38,411 bases of DNA from a virus: positions 1 to 38,411 of IMG/VR virus record IMGVR_UViG_3300021440_000065. One strand, given 5' to 3'. Of this stretch, positions 21,014 to 28,421 are shown piece by piece. The notes beneath the pieces were generated by a model. It saw only the letters and a program-made list of their open reading frames with translations, searched no databases and had not been told where the DNA came from. Numbering within the stretch: position 1 is the first letter of the stretch; each line of letters opens with the position of its first letter. Position numbers and translations under genes: made by a program.

Positions 21014-21372
21014 TATACAGCCTCCGCAACAGTCAGTTCACCATAAATAGTGTTGACTTTAAAGGAAACAGAAAGGCTTCTTGTAGAAGCACTATAAGTT
21101 TGGTTGTATTCCATAATGGATTTCACTCCAGGTGTTTCAAGTATTGTAGCTTTGTACATGGAAGCAACCAGTTTTAAATTCGGATTTTTAACAAAAACAG
21201 TGTCATAAAGTTTTGCTCCTGAGGTTGTGTCAAGGAACCACTCTCCATAGAAAAACTTTAAACGGATAGATAACTTCTGCCTTATTTGCTCCAAGCCATC
21301 AACAATAGAAAGGTCATAATTAGCAACCTCTAAATCGTGAGTATCTTCATTAAGCAAAAGGTCAAGTGCCAT
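21013..21372 (-). CDS. Baseplate wedge protein, gp25/DUF2634-like
   Basis: A 119-aa protein with LSIVDGLEQIRQKLSIRLKFF then YGEWFLDTTSGAKLYDTV, the order of the T4 gp25/GPW-type wedge family, with the conserved EWF and D. The C-terminal strand-turn-strand (SLSVSFKVNTIYGELTV) fits. Its position between spike and baseplate J is the normal one. SD GGAGA lies 9 bases from the ATG. TAATG overlap with the upstream stop. Confidence 0.9.
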   Translation of the reverse strand: MALDLLLNEDTHDLEVANYDLSIVDGLEQIRQKLSIRLKFFYGEWFLDTTSGAKLYDTVFVKNPNLKLVASMYKATILETPGVKSIMEYNQTYSASTRSLSVSFKVNTIYGELTVAEAV

Positions 21373-21995
21373 TATACAGGGTCTCCTGTGTAATTTTTGT
21401 AAGGTGTAGAAGGTATGTCCAAACTATGCTTATGTGCAGAAAGTTCAATACTTCCTGCCTTTACTTCTGCATCACTTTCAATGTTCTCCGTTGCTTCTAC
21501 TTTTCCATTAACCTTCAAATTACCCGTTATCTCAAACCCTTCACCATCTGAAATAAATTTAGCATTGTCAAAAACAATTTCTAATTTGTTTCCGTCTTCG
21601 ATTGGGGAGCCTTGTCCGAAAGCAAAGAGGCCAGGAATTGCGATTGCATCTGTGAGAGAGAACTTTTTTCCGTCCAACGGAGTAACTTCTGAGCCATCAC
21701 CCGCAAGCCAAGTTTCAATGCTTCTTTCAGAAAAAAGGAGAAGAACTGTATCCCCTCTTTCAAGCGGAAACGTAAAGCGACACCTTTTTGTTCGCGGGAA
21801 TATGACAGGTACTTCAATAATAGGCTTAAAAGATATTTCTTTACCATTATTATATGCCTTCCTTAAAAGTGGTTGCACTTCGACTTTTGGCCCTGTTGGG
21901 TCATAGCTATTTACAATAGCCGGAAGACAAGTATGAAACTTGTTTTCAAGCTCTCCCCAAAGCACATCTTTAATTGCATCGAGTAATTCACTCAT
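21372..21995 (-). CDS. Baseplate spike protein (Gp138/gpV-like)
   Basis: 207 aa. The N-terminal OB-like domain reads LPAIVNSYDPTGPKVEVQPLL, then FPRTKRCRFTFPLERGDTVLLLF. This is typical of Gp138 N-domain spike proteins. It is followed by beta-helix-type short repeats (GEGFEITGNLKVNGKVEATE) and a His-containing apex (LSAHKHSLD...TGDPV), as in trimeric membrane-puncturing tips. It acts at the tail tip to pierce the host envelope. The ATG has no SD but overlaps the hub gene stop (ATGA), so it is coupled. Confidence 0.88.
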   Translation of the reverse strand: MSELLDAIKDVLWGELENKFHTCLPAIVNSYDPTGPKVEVQPLLRKAYNNGKEISFKPIIEVPVIFPRTKRCRFTFPLERGDTVLLLFSERSIETWLAGDGSEVTPLDGKKFSLTDAIAIPGLFAFGQGSPIEDGNKLEIVFDNAKFISDGEGFEITGNLKVNGKVEATENIESDAEVKAGSIELSAHKHSLDIPSTPYKNYTGDPV

Positions 21996-22939
21996 AGGAA
22001 GAGAAGCCTTATTTTTGATTCCCAGATGTCTCCGTGTGTGTCACCTCTGTGAGAAACGGATTCTACGTTAAATATACTATTTATATTCATCCTTTTACAA
22101 ATCAACTTTACTCTATGTCCAGGTTTAACTGAAGGGTCTAACAGGGTTGTAACTTCATAGCCTGGTGCTGAAGTTGCTTCACCGTTTTTCTTCTTTTTCT
22201 TCTTACCACTTTTTGTAAGAACATTGTCCATCTTTTGTGGAAAACCAATCATGCCTGTGTCCTGAGAAATCACTTTTCCTTTTTTCTCTGTTTCCTCAAA
22301 GCCATCGTCAGGAATAATTTGAAGCTCTCCATCTACAACCGTTGCATGCCCCTCTGCTTCATCTCCCAACTTTTCAAAAGCATCTTTTGCTATGCAGGTA
22401 TCATTCCATCCTCCTGCAAAAGTTTTTTCCGTAAGAAAAGAAGAACTTTCATTGTTCAACAAAGAAAAAGGTGCTGAGATAGCTTGATTCAGCACACCTT
22501 CAAGCTGTTTTATTATCTCGCTCATCTTTGCTTCTTTTTTGGGAGCAGCAAAGGAGACAGGCTCACTGAGCACATTTCTTCCATCTTCACAGGACAAAGT
22601 TGTGGAAATATTCGGGAGGTCAAAAGAATGAGAAACAGAAGAAATATCTGTCTTTGCAAGTAGCTGAAATCCTGGGTCTTCTTGGTACTTTACAAATAGA
22701 CTCACTGTTGTAGCAGTCTTATCAAAAACATCTAGGTTTTCTCTGCGTATGTTAGAAAGGTTGTATATTGTAAAGCGTGAATTATTGTATGGCTTTCTTC
22801 CTTTTTCAATCTCAAAAGCAATTCTTAAATTCTCAACAACAAGTTTGTCATAAAACTCATAAGACTTACCTTCCTTATCTGTAAAGAGAGGGGAAGTAGT
22901 TTCAACTACAATTTGTGCCTTACGCCCGAATTGCTTCAA
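21992..22939 (-). CDS. Baseplate hub protein (gp27/gpD-like), TTG start
   Basis: 315 aa, with an N-terminal Tudor-like barrel (QIVVETTSPLF, LRIAFEIEKG, RFTIYNLSNIRREN), a FQLLAKTDISSVSH segment, and later PDDGFEETEK and a poly-Lys loop (KSGKKKKKKNGEA). The C-terminal SVKPGHRVKLICKRMN...VESVSHRGDTHG matches hub proteins that cap the tube and carry the spike. The start is TTG 22939: GGAGG sits six bases upstream in the end of the previous gene, and no ATG is as good. Overlap of 20 bases with the plug gene. Confidence 0.85.
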   Translation of the reverse strand: MKQFGRKAQIVVETTSPLFTDKEGKSYEFYDKLVVENLRIAFEIEKGRKPYNNSRFTIYNLSNIRRENLDVFDKTATTVSLFVKYQEDPGFQLLAKTDISSVSHSFDLPNISTTLSCEDGRNVLSEPVSFAAPKKEAKMSEIIKQLEGVLNQAISAPFSLLNNESSSFLTEKTFAGGWNDTCIAKDAFEKLGDEAEGHATVVDGELQIIPDDGFEETEKKGKVISQDTGMIGFPQKMDNVLTKSGKKKKKKNGEATSAPGYEVTTLLDPSVKPGHRVKLICKRMNINSIFNVESVSHRGDTHGDIWESKIRLLFL

Positions 22940-23261
22940 GTTCTGCCTCCGTTACGTACGTAAGGAGAAGACCACGTTTATTGGAAAAATCATCGTAAGC
23001 GATTCTGGTTTCTCCGTTTGCTGCATCAATAACAACAAGAGCACCTTTGGGCATACCATCAAGGTATCTGCAAGATTCCAAAAGGTCATAGCCCAAAGTA
23101 ACTTTTATTCCAGATACAAGTTTGTTGTTTGCTTTGTCTGAAATGCTCAAAGCCCAGAACTCTCCACGAGTATTCCAGTGAATGTCCAAAACATACGGTA
23201 TACCATCAAGAGCAGTTGTCTCTGTAAAAGCAGGGTATGTGAAAAAAGGTACTACAATCAT
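22920..23261 (-). CDS. Baseplate plug-like protein (DUF6983 type), 113 aa
   Basis: The order PYVLDIHWNTRGEFWALSI, a G-x-x-x-LGYDLLESCRYL region, MPKGALVVID and GLLLTYVTEAEL matches the small beta-barrel baseplate plug proteins found between Dit-like and hub genes of myoviruses. It probably closes the tube at the hub. Its start overlaps the upstream stop (ATGA), giving coupled translation without a clear SD. Confidence 0.82.
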   Translation of the reverse strand: MIVVPFFTYPAFTETTALDGIPYVLDIHWNTRGEFWALSISDKANNKLVSGIKVTLGYDLLESCRYLDGMPKGALVVIDAANGETRIAYDDFSNKRGLLLTYVTEAELEAIRA

Positions 23262-23980
23262 GGTGTTAGCCTATCATTAACAGCATCTATAACATTGTCT
23301 CCGTCTAATCCTGCTTTAAATACAGACTTCAGTGACTTACCAGAAACCACTTTATCTCCGTTCTGGTTGCCCATATCTGCCTTTGTTGCACCCTGCTTGT
23401 CTACTCGGCTTGCTTTTGTAGAGTCTCTTATTGTCTGGTCATATTGTGTAGAAACAAATTTTACTTTTCTGAAGGAAGCTGTGAATTTTAAAGACTCTCC
23501 TGTTTCTGGGTCTCTCGGTACAGAAAGTCTTGTGAGAGCCATGCTTGTGTATGCACGAGTCTCTGTAACAATGTCAATAACTCCGAATTTTTCCTCTGGT
23601 ATAACGTATTCCCCGTTTGGGTACAGATTAGGCAATCCCCCATAGCCTGCCAGGGCTAGAAGATACTCATAGCCATCAAGAACAGGGTCGTGCCAGTTGC
23701 CTTCTTGGTACTCTGGGTTTGCACTGTTTATTACTGTCTTGCCTAAGTTGCCAAGAAACTCAATAGGTGTACGTGTAATCAGTCCAGAAAGAGTTACCTC
23801 TTCTGGTTCGTGAATAACGTGGTCACTTATAAAAGCTCCAGACTCAATAGGGAAAGAAGAGATTTGGTTGGAATACTCTGCACTCTCAGAAAGAGTACAA
23901 TCAAGCTGCAAAGAACCAATCAAAGGACTGGTGAACTTTGTTGCTTTTTTCCTGCCAAAAAGTAATTCGACTACTGCCAT
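23258..23980 (-). CDS. Dit-like baseplate/tail protein, 240 aa
   Basis: SLQLDCTLSESAEYSNQISSF near the start, DHVIHEPEEVTLSGLITRT and the later YTSMALTRLSVPRDP, FTASFRKVKF match the N-terminal domain of Dit-like phage tail proteins, which form the ring between tube and baseplate. The last 60 residues are polar and Asp/Lys/Gly-rich and probably flexible. It follows the tape measure gene with almost no gap. The SD is a weak purine run (GAAAGAAG). Confidence 0.83.
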   Translation of the reverse strand: MAVVELLFGRKKATKFTSPLIGSLQLDCTLSESAEYSNQISSFPIESGAFISDHVIHEPEEVTLSGLITRTPIEFLGNLGKTVINSANPEYQEGNWHDPVLDGYEYLLALAGYGGLPNLYPNGEYVIPEEKFGVIDIVTETRAYTSMALTRLSVPRDPETGESLKFTASFRKVKFVSTQYDQTIRDSTKASRVDKQGATKADMGNQNGDKVVSGKSLKSVFKAGLDGDNVIDAVNDRLTP

Positions 23981-23982
23981 AT

Positions 23983-25632
23983 TTACTTCTTTCCGTAATT
24001 TTCTTTAGTTACGTAGTTTGTTCTGACACCTTGCGTAACCTCTTTAAAGACCTGAAAAACAACAGGGCGTACAGTATTTGCAATATCTTGTGCATTTCCT
24101 GAAGGTGCATTTATTGTTATGTTTATAGGTGCATCCACACTTGATATTCCTCCACCTACATAACCAAAAGCAGGGGAGTATCCTGGCATTGCTGAAGATA
24201 TGCCTGAAAAGAAACCCTCTAGTTTTTGTCTAAGTGCTGCACCTGTGGAAGCCCCGCCTATGCCTCTTGGTGAGGAAGCATCTCCCCCGTTGTTTCCTGC
24301 CATAGCAGCGAAATCACTTTTCATGTCCGATATGTACTGGTTCAGCCCTGCTTTGCTGTAAGGTATTCTCATCATGTCAAACACTGTTCGTAAAGATGCC
24401 ACTAAGAAAGTGACAGCATTTATAAGGCCGTTTACACCCTCTAACATTGCCTTAAATATACCAGGGCTCTTTGTATCAAGAGCACCCAGAAGAACTAAGA
24501 AATCTTTTATTCCTACTCGTATGTCTGAAAAAGCGGCTTTGAGATTAGTAAACAAATCAACAAGGCTATTTTTCATTTCTATAAATGTTGGCCTGTACTT
24601 TTCAAAGCCCCCAAACAATATGCCCATCACAGAATCGCCGCCCTTTACCCAGACATAAATATCGTCAATTATCAGGGCTAATGCGCCTGCTATTGCAAGG
24701 GCAATACCCATTGGCCCAAGAAGAGAAAGCAAAGCGTTTCGGAAAAATATCATGGGACCTATGAGCGCAAACAAGCCTCCCAAGATTATTACGAATCTTT
24801 GGAAGTTTGGATTCAACCTGTTCAAGATACCTATAAAGTTAGAAAGTGCTCCAACAAGCTTTCCGAGAATGGGCAGTAGCTTTCCTCCGAGCATAGCTGA
24901 GAAAAGGAAAAATTGGTCTTTTAGTTTCAGGAATTGTCCATAAGGTGTTTTTGCAATTCTTTCAATAAGTGTTGCAATTTGACTTCCGGGGCCTGCAAAT
25001 TTAGCCATAGCTTTTGACATCATATCAAAAGTTATTAGCCTCTTTGTCATCATTTCGTTTACTTGAACAACGGACTTGCCCAGGTAGTCTGCCATCACTT
25101 GCTTTATAGGGATATTACTATTTACAAACTGAAGAACTTCTTGCGCTTGTAGTGTACCTCTGGCTTTAACGTCTGTATATGCTTTGGCAATTCTCTGAAT
25201 GTCTCCACCCAGAGCACCTTGCATGTTCAAAAGAATTTCTGATGTTGGAATGAGCTCTTGTGCACTCACTCCACGAGCAAGCAATTGTCCTGCTGTTTTG
25301 CCTATGTCTTTCATGCTTGCCATAGGAGAACGCAAAGCAAGTTCCTGAAGCTCTTTTGTCTTTGCTCTAGCAGCTTCGGCAGAACCGGTATACACGACCA
25401 TGCGCTCATTCAAGAGCTGCATTTCACTGGCTGCTTTTACCATGCTCCGAGCAAACAAACCAATAGGCAGGGAAAGAGAAAGCATTGCCCAACGGCCAAT
25501 ATTCTGCAAGCCCATTGCCTGAGACTTCAGTGTACGATAAGCTCTTTCTGCTTGGTAAAATTGTGTAGTGTTGACTCGAAAGCCAACCATCGTAACTAGT
25601 TCGCGAACTACACCCGCTCCGAATCCAGTCAT
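23983..25632 (-). CDS. Tape measure protein, 549 aa
   Basis: N-terminal region RAYRTLKSQAMGLQNIGRW, MQLLNERMVVYTGSAEAAR and MASMKDIGKTAGQLLARG shows the alpha-helical TMP_2-type tape measure family. A hydrophobic stretch at about 280-330 (FVIILGGLFALIGPMIFF, MGIALAIAGALALII) probably inserts in the host membrane during ejection. A Gly/Ser-rich tail follows (SAMPGYSPAFGYVGGG). It sets tail length; 549 residues predicts a rather short tail. SD GAGGAG is 11 bases from the ATG; TAATG overlap with the membrane-protein stop. Confidence 0.92.
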   Translation of the reverse strand: MTGFGAGVVRELVTMVGFRVNTTQFYQAERAYRTLKSQAMGLQNIGRWAMLSLSLPIGLFARSMVKAASEMQLLNERMVVYTGSAEAARAKTKELQELALRSPMASMKDIGKTAGQLLARGVSAQELIPTSEILLNMQGALGGDIQRIAKAYTDVKARGTLQAQEVLQFVNSNIPIKQVMADYLGKSVVQVNEMMTKRLITFDMMSKAMAKFAGPGSQIATLIERIAKTPYGQFLKLKDQFFLFSAMLGGKLLPILGKLVGALSNFIGILNRLNPNFQRFVIILGGLFALIGPMIFFRNALLSLLGPMGIALAIAGALALIIDDIYVWVKGGDSVMGILFGGFEKYRPTFIEMKNSLVDLFTNLKAAFSDIRVGIKDFLVLLGALDTKSPGIFKAMLEGVNGLINAVTFLVASLRTVFDMMRIPYSKAGLNQYISDMKSDFAAMAGNNGGDASSPRGIGGASTGAALRQKLEGFFSGISSAMPGYSPAFGYVGGGISSVDAPINITINAPSGNAQDIANTVRPVVFQVFKEVTQGVRTNYVTKENYGKK

Positions 25633-25928
25633 TATATTTTTAACTCCTCTATTTTTCCACCCTGCTTAACATATATTGCAAGCACAATATTTTTTACGTG
25701 CTTTATATCTTGGGCTGCTTCACAGTTTTTTGTATGTTTGCCTATTTCCTTTTCAACAAAAGCATACATGGAATCTTGATGCCAGATTTGTTCATGATGC
25801 TTCACCAAAGACTTGGCTACTGCTGCATAAGCACTTCTGTTGACAAGTGTCGTAATAAAATAAGTAATGAGAGAAGTAAGAAGGACTGAAACTGCTGTGA
25901 ATCCTAGGGCTTGGGCGGTTGAAAGCAT
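25632..25928 (-). CDS. Small membrane protein between tail chaperone and tape measure, 98 aa
   Basis: One N-terminal transmembrane helix (ALGFTAVSVLLTSLITYFITTLV, about 7-29) is followed by a soluble helical part (SLVKHHEQIWHQDSMY, VEKEIGKHTKNCEAA) and a conserved-looking end (VKNIVLAIYVKQGGKIEEL). Topology fits a phage spanin-like or holin-like accessory, but the gene is far from the endolysin and lies in tail genes, so a tail-assembly or unlinked lysis role is equally open. SD AGGAGA precedes the ATG. Confidence 0.72.
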   Translation of the reverse strand: MLSTAQALGFTAVSVLLTSLITYFITTLVNRSAYAAVAKSLVKHHEQIWHQDSMYAFVEKEIGKHTKNCEAAQDIKHVKNIVLAIYVKQGGKIEELKI

Positions 25929-25931
25929 TGC

Positions 25932-26578
25932 TTAGTCTCCTGGTGGTTCTGGCATTAATGCCTCTTGTATAGCATCGTCAATGTCTAAAACGGCATTGGC
26001 TCTTTCCAAATCATCAAAAGACCAGTATTCGTTTAAGTCCTTCCACGTTGCTACTTGTTTTGTGACCAACCTCCAAAGCGGCCACTCTTCTAATAAATCC
26101 TTTGAAACCTTATCGGTTATAGGCTTTATTTTATGTTCGGATTTATTGGGTCGCTTGTTTGCAGGAGGTTCCCAATATCTCCCATCTCGAAAAAACGATT
26201 TGCTTTTATAACCTCAACAGCTAATTTGTAAACAAAAATATAATTGCCTACAAACAACTCTTCAAAAGTCTTTCTGTCAACCCCCTTGCCATCCACAATT
26301 GTAGCAGCAAGCAAGTCAAGCATAAGGTTTAGCAGGGTTTCTTCGTCCAAAGACTCTGCAAGCACGGACAGTGCCTTGCTCAAATCCATGTCTGAATTCA
26401 CTATGTCTTTTGCTGTTACTTTGGAAATGCCTTTTGCTTCGCCTCCGAAAAGAGTGCCGAAGACTGGAAGAAGCAGTTTGGCCAAGCGAATCTGGAGCTT
26501 GAAGCCCCGGACTGCTTGGAACTGCGTAATCTTCACATTGCAACCGTCAATCTGCAATTCTGTAGTTTGTACTGGCAT
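25932..26578 (-). CDS. Tail assembly chaperone G-T, made by -1 ribosomal frameshift
   Basis: This is a long product of the 26126-26578 gene. At codons 129-130 the zero frame reads T TTT TTC (26195-26189). Slipping back one base gives TTT TTT CGA GAT and opens an 85-codon frame ending at TAA 25932-25934. The predicted fusion is 215 aa: 130 residues of G plus 85 (RDGRYWEPPANKRP ... EPPGD). The T part is Trp-rich and acidic at the end (LLEEWPLWRLVTKQ, EYWSFDDLERAN), like other T extensions. The frame has no ATG near its start, and G-T fusions by -1 slip are the rule between tube and tape measure genes. It lies at the expected place. Confidence 0.88.
26126..26578 (-). CDS. Tail assembly chaperone G
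   Basis: 150 aa. MPVQTTELQIDGCNVKITQF, a basic beta segment (RGFKLQIRLAKLLLP), then helices with DMDLSKALSVLAESLDEET, DRKTFEELFVGNYIFVYK and KANRFFEMGDIGNLLQ. Chaperones of this type bind the tape measure protein and guide tube polymerisation around it, and are absent from the virion. Most ribosomes should terminate here; a minority shift at TTTTTTC. Located between the tail tube and the tape measure genes. SD-like AGAGAAG precedes the ATG. Confidence 0.88.
   Translation of the reverse strand: MPVQTTELQIDGCNVKITQFQAVRGFKLQIRLAKLLLPVFGTLFGGEAKGISKVTAKDIVNSDMDLSKALSVLAESLDEETLLNLMLDLLAATIVDGKGVDRKTFEELFVGNYIFVYKLAVEVIKANRFFEMGDIGNLLQTSDPINPNIK
26189..26195 (-). promoter_or_regulatory. Slippery site TTTTTTC for programmed -1 frameshift
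   Basis: On the minus strand the heptamer is T TTT TTC in the zero frame of gene G, a canonical X-XXY-YYZ site for phage chaperone frameshifting. I did not identify a clear downstream pseudoknot by eye. Confidence 0.85.
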
Positions 26579-26613
26579 TTGACTTCTCTACCTCCGTTTT
26601 AAAGTCTCTGCTC

Positions 26614-27051
26614 TTATATGCCGTTAGAAGCACCAATCCATAAGTCCATGTCTGCTGTGTCAAAAATCCATTCTCTGTTGGACAGGTCTTTGCCGTTATC
26701 CAGGGAAGGTATTTTCTTTACCCAAGCCCAAGCAACTGTGCATAGACTTGTGCCATTGTTGTCTTTTACACTGATTGGCACAATTCCTGTATTTGACAAC
26801 TCATCAAGAGTTGCAATTAAAGAGAATTGGTCGTTTGAAGGAGAAGTTTGTGTCAAGGTTATTTTGACAGAACCTGCCCTGTTCCTGGTTTTTACCCTGG
26901 AAACAATACCATCAATGCCCACTACCTTTGAAAAGGAGTCTGCATCTTTTTCACACACTACAAAAGTGCCATCGGCAAAGCCTGTGACAGGGGTGAGCCC
27001 AACGCTCACACTTACTTCTGAAGGGTCGTATGTTCTTACTGTATCTGCCAT
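26614..27051 (-). CDS. Tail tube protein (DUF3277-like)
   Basis: 145 aa. The order VRTYDPSEVSVSVGLTPVTG, FADGTFVVCEKDADSF, VGIDGIVSRVKTRNR, TQTSPSNDQFSLIATLD and NREWIFDTADMDLWIGA is that of DUF3277-type tail tube proteins of contractile-tailed phages. It forms the inner tube under the sheath. It follows the sheath gene directly, with SD AAGGAGG before the ATG. Expected to be made in high copy number. Confidence 0.9.
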   Translation of the reverse strand: MADTVRTYDPSEVSVSVGLTPVTGFADGTFVVCEKDADSFSKVVGIDGIVSRVKTRNRAGSVKITLTQTSPSNDQFSLIATLDELSNTGIVPISVKDNNGTSLCTVAWAWVKKIPSLDNGKDLSNREWIFDTADMDLWIGASNGI

Positions 27052-27066
27052 TTTGCTATCCTCCTT

Positions 27067-28410
27067 TTATAGTGTTACCGTACCATCGATACGGACAAAG
27101 TGTATTGCGCCTGCAAGCCATGCAGTGAACTTCATATCATTCAAGGACCTTGAACTTTTATCCGCAGAAGGCACTGAAGAAAGAGAGGGCGCGGTTATAA
27201 CATAGCCACCTATCTGAACGCCTTCAGATGTGAATTCTTTTGGAGAAATGCCTCCTCTTGCAAGACCTGTTGCGAGAGGCTCTTCCATTGCAGAAGCTAT
27301 TGCATTGATGCCTGAATTTGTGTAAGGTACTTTCTTTGCTTTAGTCAGGGCTGCAAAAACATTTTCCTGAAGACGGGCATAGAGCCAATCAATGAAGATA
27401 ATGACATCTATGAATTCTCCTGAGCCAACTGTACCTTCTGCAAGAATATCTACTCCGCCAACTGACTCATAACTGTTAGCATTTTTAGCACGAACATTTG
27501 TTGAGTATGTGTCTGTAAGTGCATTTACCGTGATTGCTGCAAGGGTCTTAAACTTGACAGTGTATTCACCTGGATTGAGAGGAAGAATTCTACCTGCAAC
27601 TGCTGCTTCAATTCCTTCAGTTGCCGCAAGTGTAGAATAAAACACTGCTGTTTTTGTGAGATTGTTGGAATCCGCATAGTAAGCAATGGAAGTCGTGTCT
27701 GTTCCTGAAGCCTGTGCTGCAATATTGGAATCCCCAGAACCACAAAAGAAAAACTTCTTATTGCTTTCGACCCAATCTGCAATCAGCTCTTGTTTTTCAA
27801 TTGTCTGTGTTTCTGCACAAACTCCGTACCAATCTGGTTGTTCAAGAAGAATTGCATTCAATGCTGTTGTGTATGTTTCAGAAAGCTCAGTGCTTGTGAT
27901 TGTGTAAGCAAGTGTTCCTGTTACTGCTGTGAGCACAAAACTTACACCCACAACTTTTCCTGTGTTTGGTGTGATTACGAGGGTGTTTGTTCCTGCCGTA
28001 TATGCTGCTGTATCCACATCAGCATCTGCTGCAATATCTGTTGCAAGGGCTGCAATAGTTGTGTCCAGGTCAGTTGTCCATGCTTTTGAAATTGTACGCC
28101 CGTTAATCAGGGCTGAGATTGTTCCACCTGTGAAAGTACCTGTGAAAACGGCTGTTCTGCTTGCCTGAAGAGAACCAAGAGCAATACGTGTTGGGGCAGG
28201 GTTCTGTGCAAAAGCTGCTTCAACTAAAGCAGATTCACGGGAACTTGTGCCTGTAATTTTTGCAAGGGCTGTTGCAGAAGTGGAGAAATACTCCAGTCTG
28301 CTGTCAAGATTGCAGTTTGGTCCTACAATAAGTAGTGTGCCAAAACCTGCTTGGGATACGTTAGCTGTCTCGCGAGAGATAACTACGTTTACTATTTCGG
28401 AAAGATTCAT
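27067..28410 (-). CDS. Tail sheath protein (DUF3383-like)
   Basis: 447 aa. MNLSEIVNVVISRETANVSQ and FGTLLIVGPN at the start, YGVCAETQTIEKQELIADWVE in the middle and GGVDILAEGTVGSGEFIDVI later match the DUF3383 sheath family, which proves a contractile tail. Residues about 85-175 (FTGTFTGGTISALINGRTI and following) look like an inserted Ig-like beta domain exposed on the sheath surface. Strong SD (AAGGAGAAG). Immediately downstream of the gene carrying the terminator domain, as in related phages. Confidence 0.93.
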   Translation of the reverse strand: MNLSEIVNVVISRETANVSQAGFGTLLIVGPNCNLDSRLEYFSTSATALAKITGTSSRESALVEAAFAQNPAPTRIALGSLQASRTAVFTGTFTGGTISALINGRTISKAWTTDLDTTIAALATDIAADADVDTAAYTAGTNTLVITPNTGKVVGVSFVLTAVTGTLAYTITSTELSETYTTALNAILLEQPDWYGVCAETQTIEKQELIADWVESNKKFFFCGSGDSNIAAQASGTDTTSIAYYADSNNLTKTAVFYSTLAATEGIEAAVAGRILPLNPGEYTVKFKTLAAITVNALTDTYSTNVRAKNANSYESVGGVDILAEGTVGSGEFIDVIIFIDWLYARLQENVFAALTKAKKVPYTNSGINAIASAMEEPLATGLARGGISPKEFTSEGVQIGGYVITAPSLSSVPSADKSSRSLNDMKFTAWLAGAIHFVRIDGTVTL

Positions 28411-28421
28411 AAATCTTCTCC

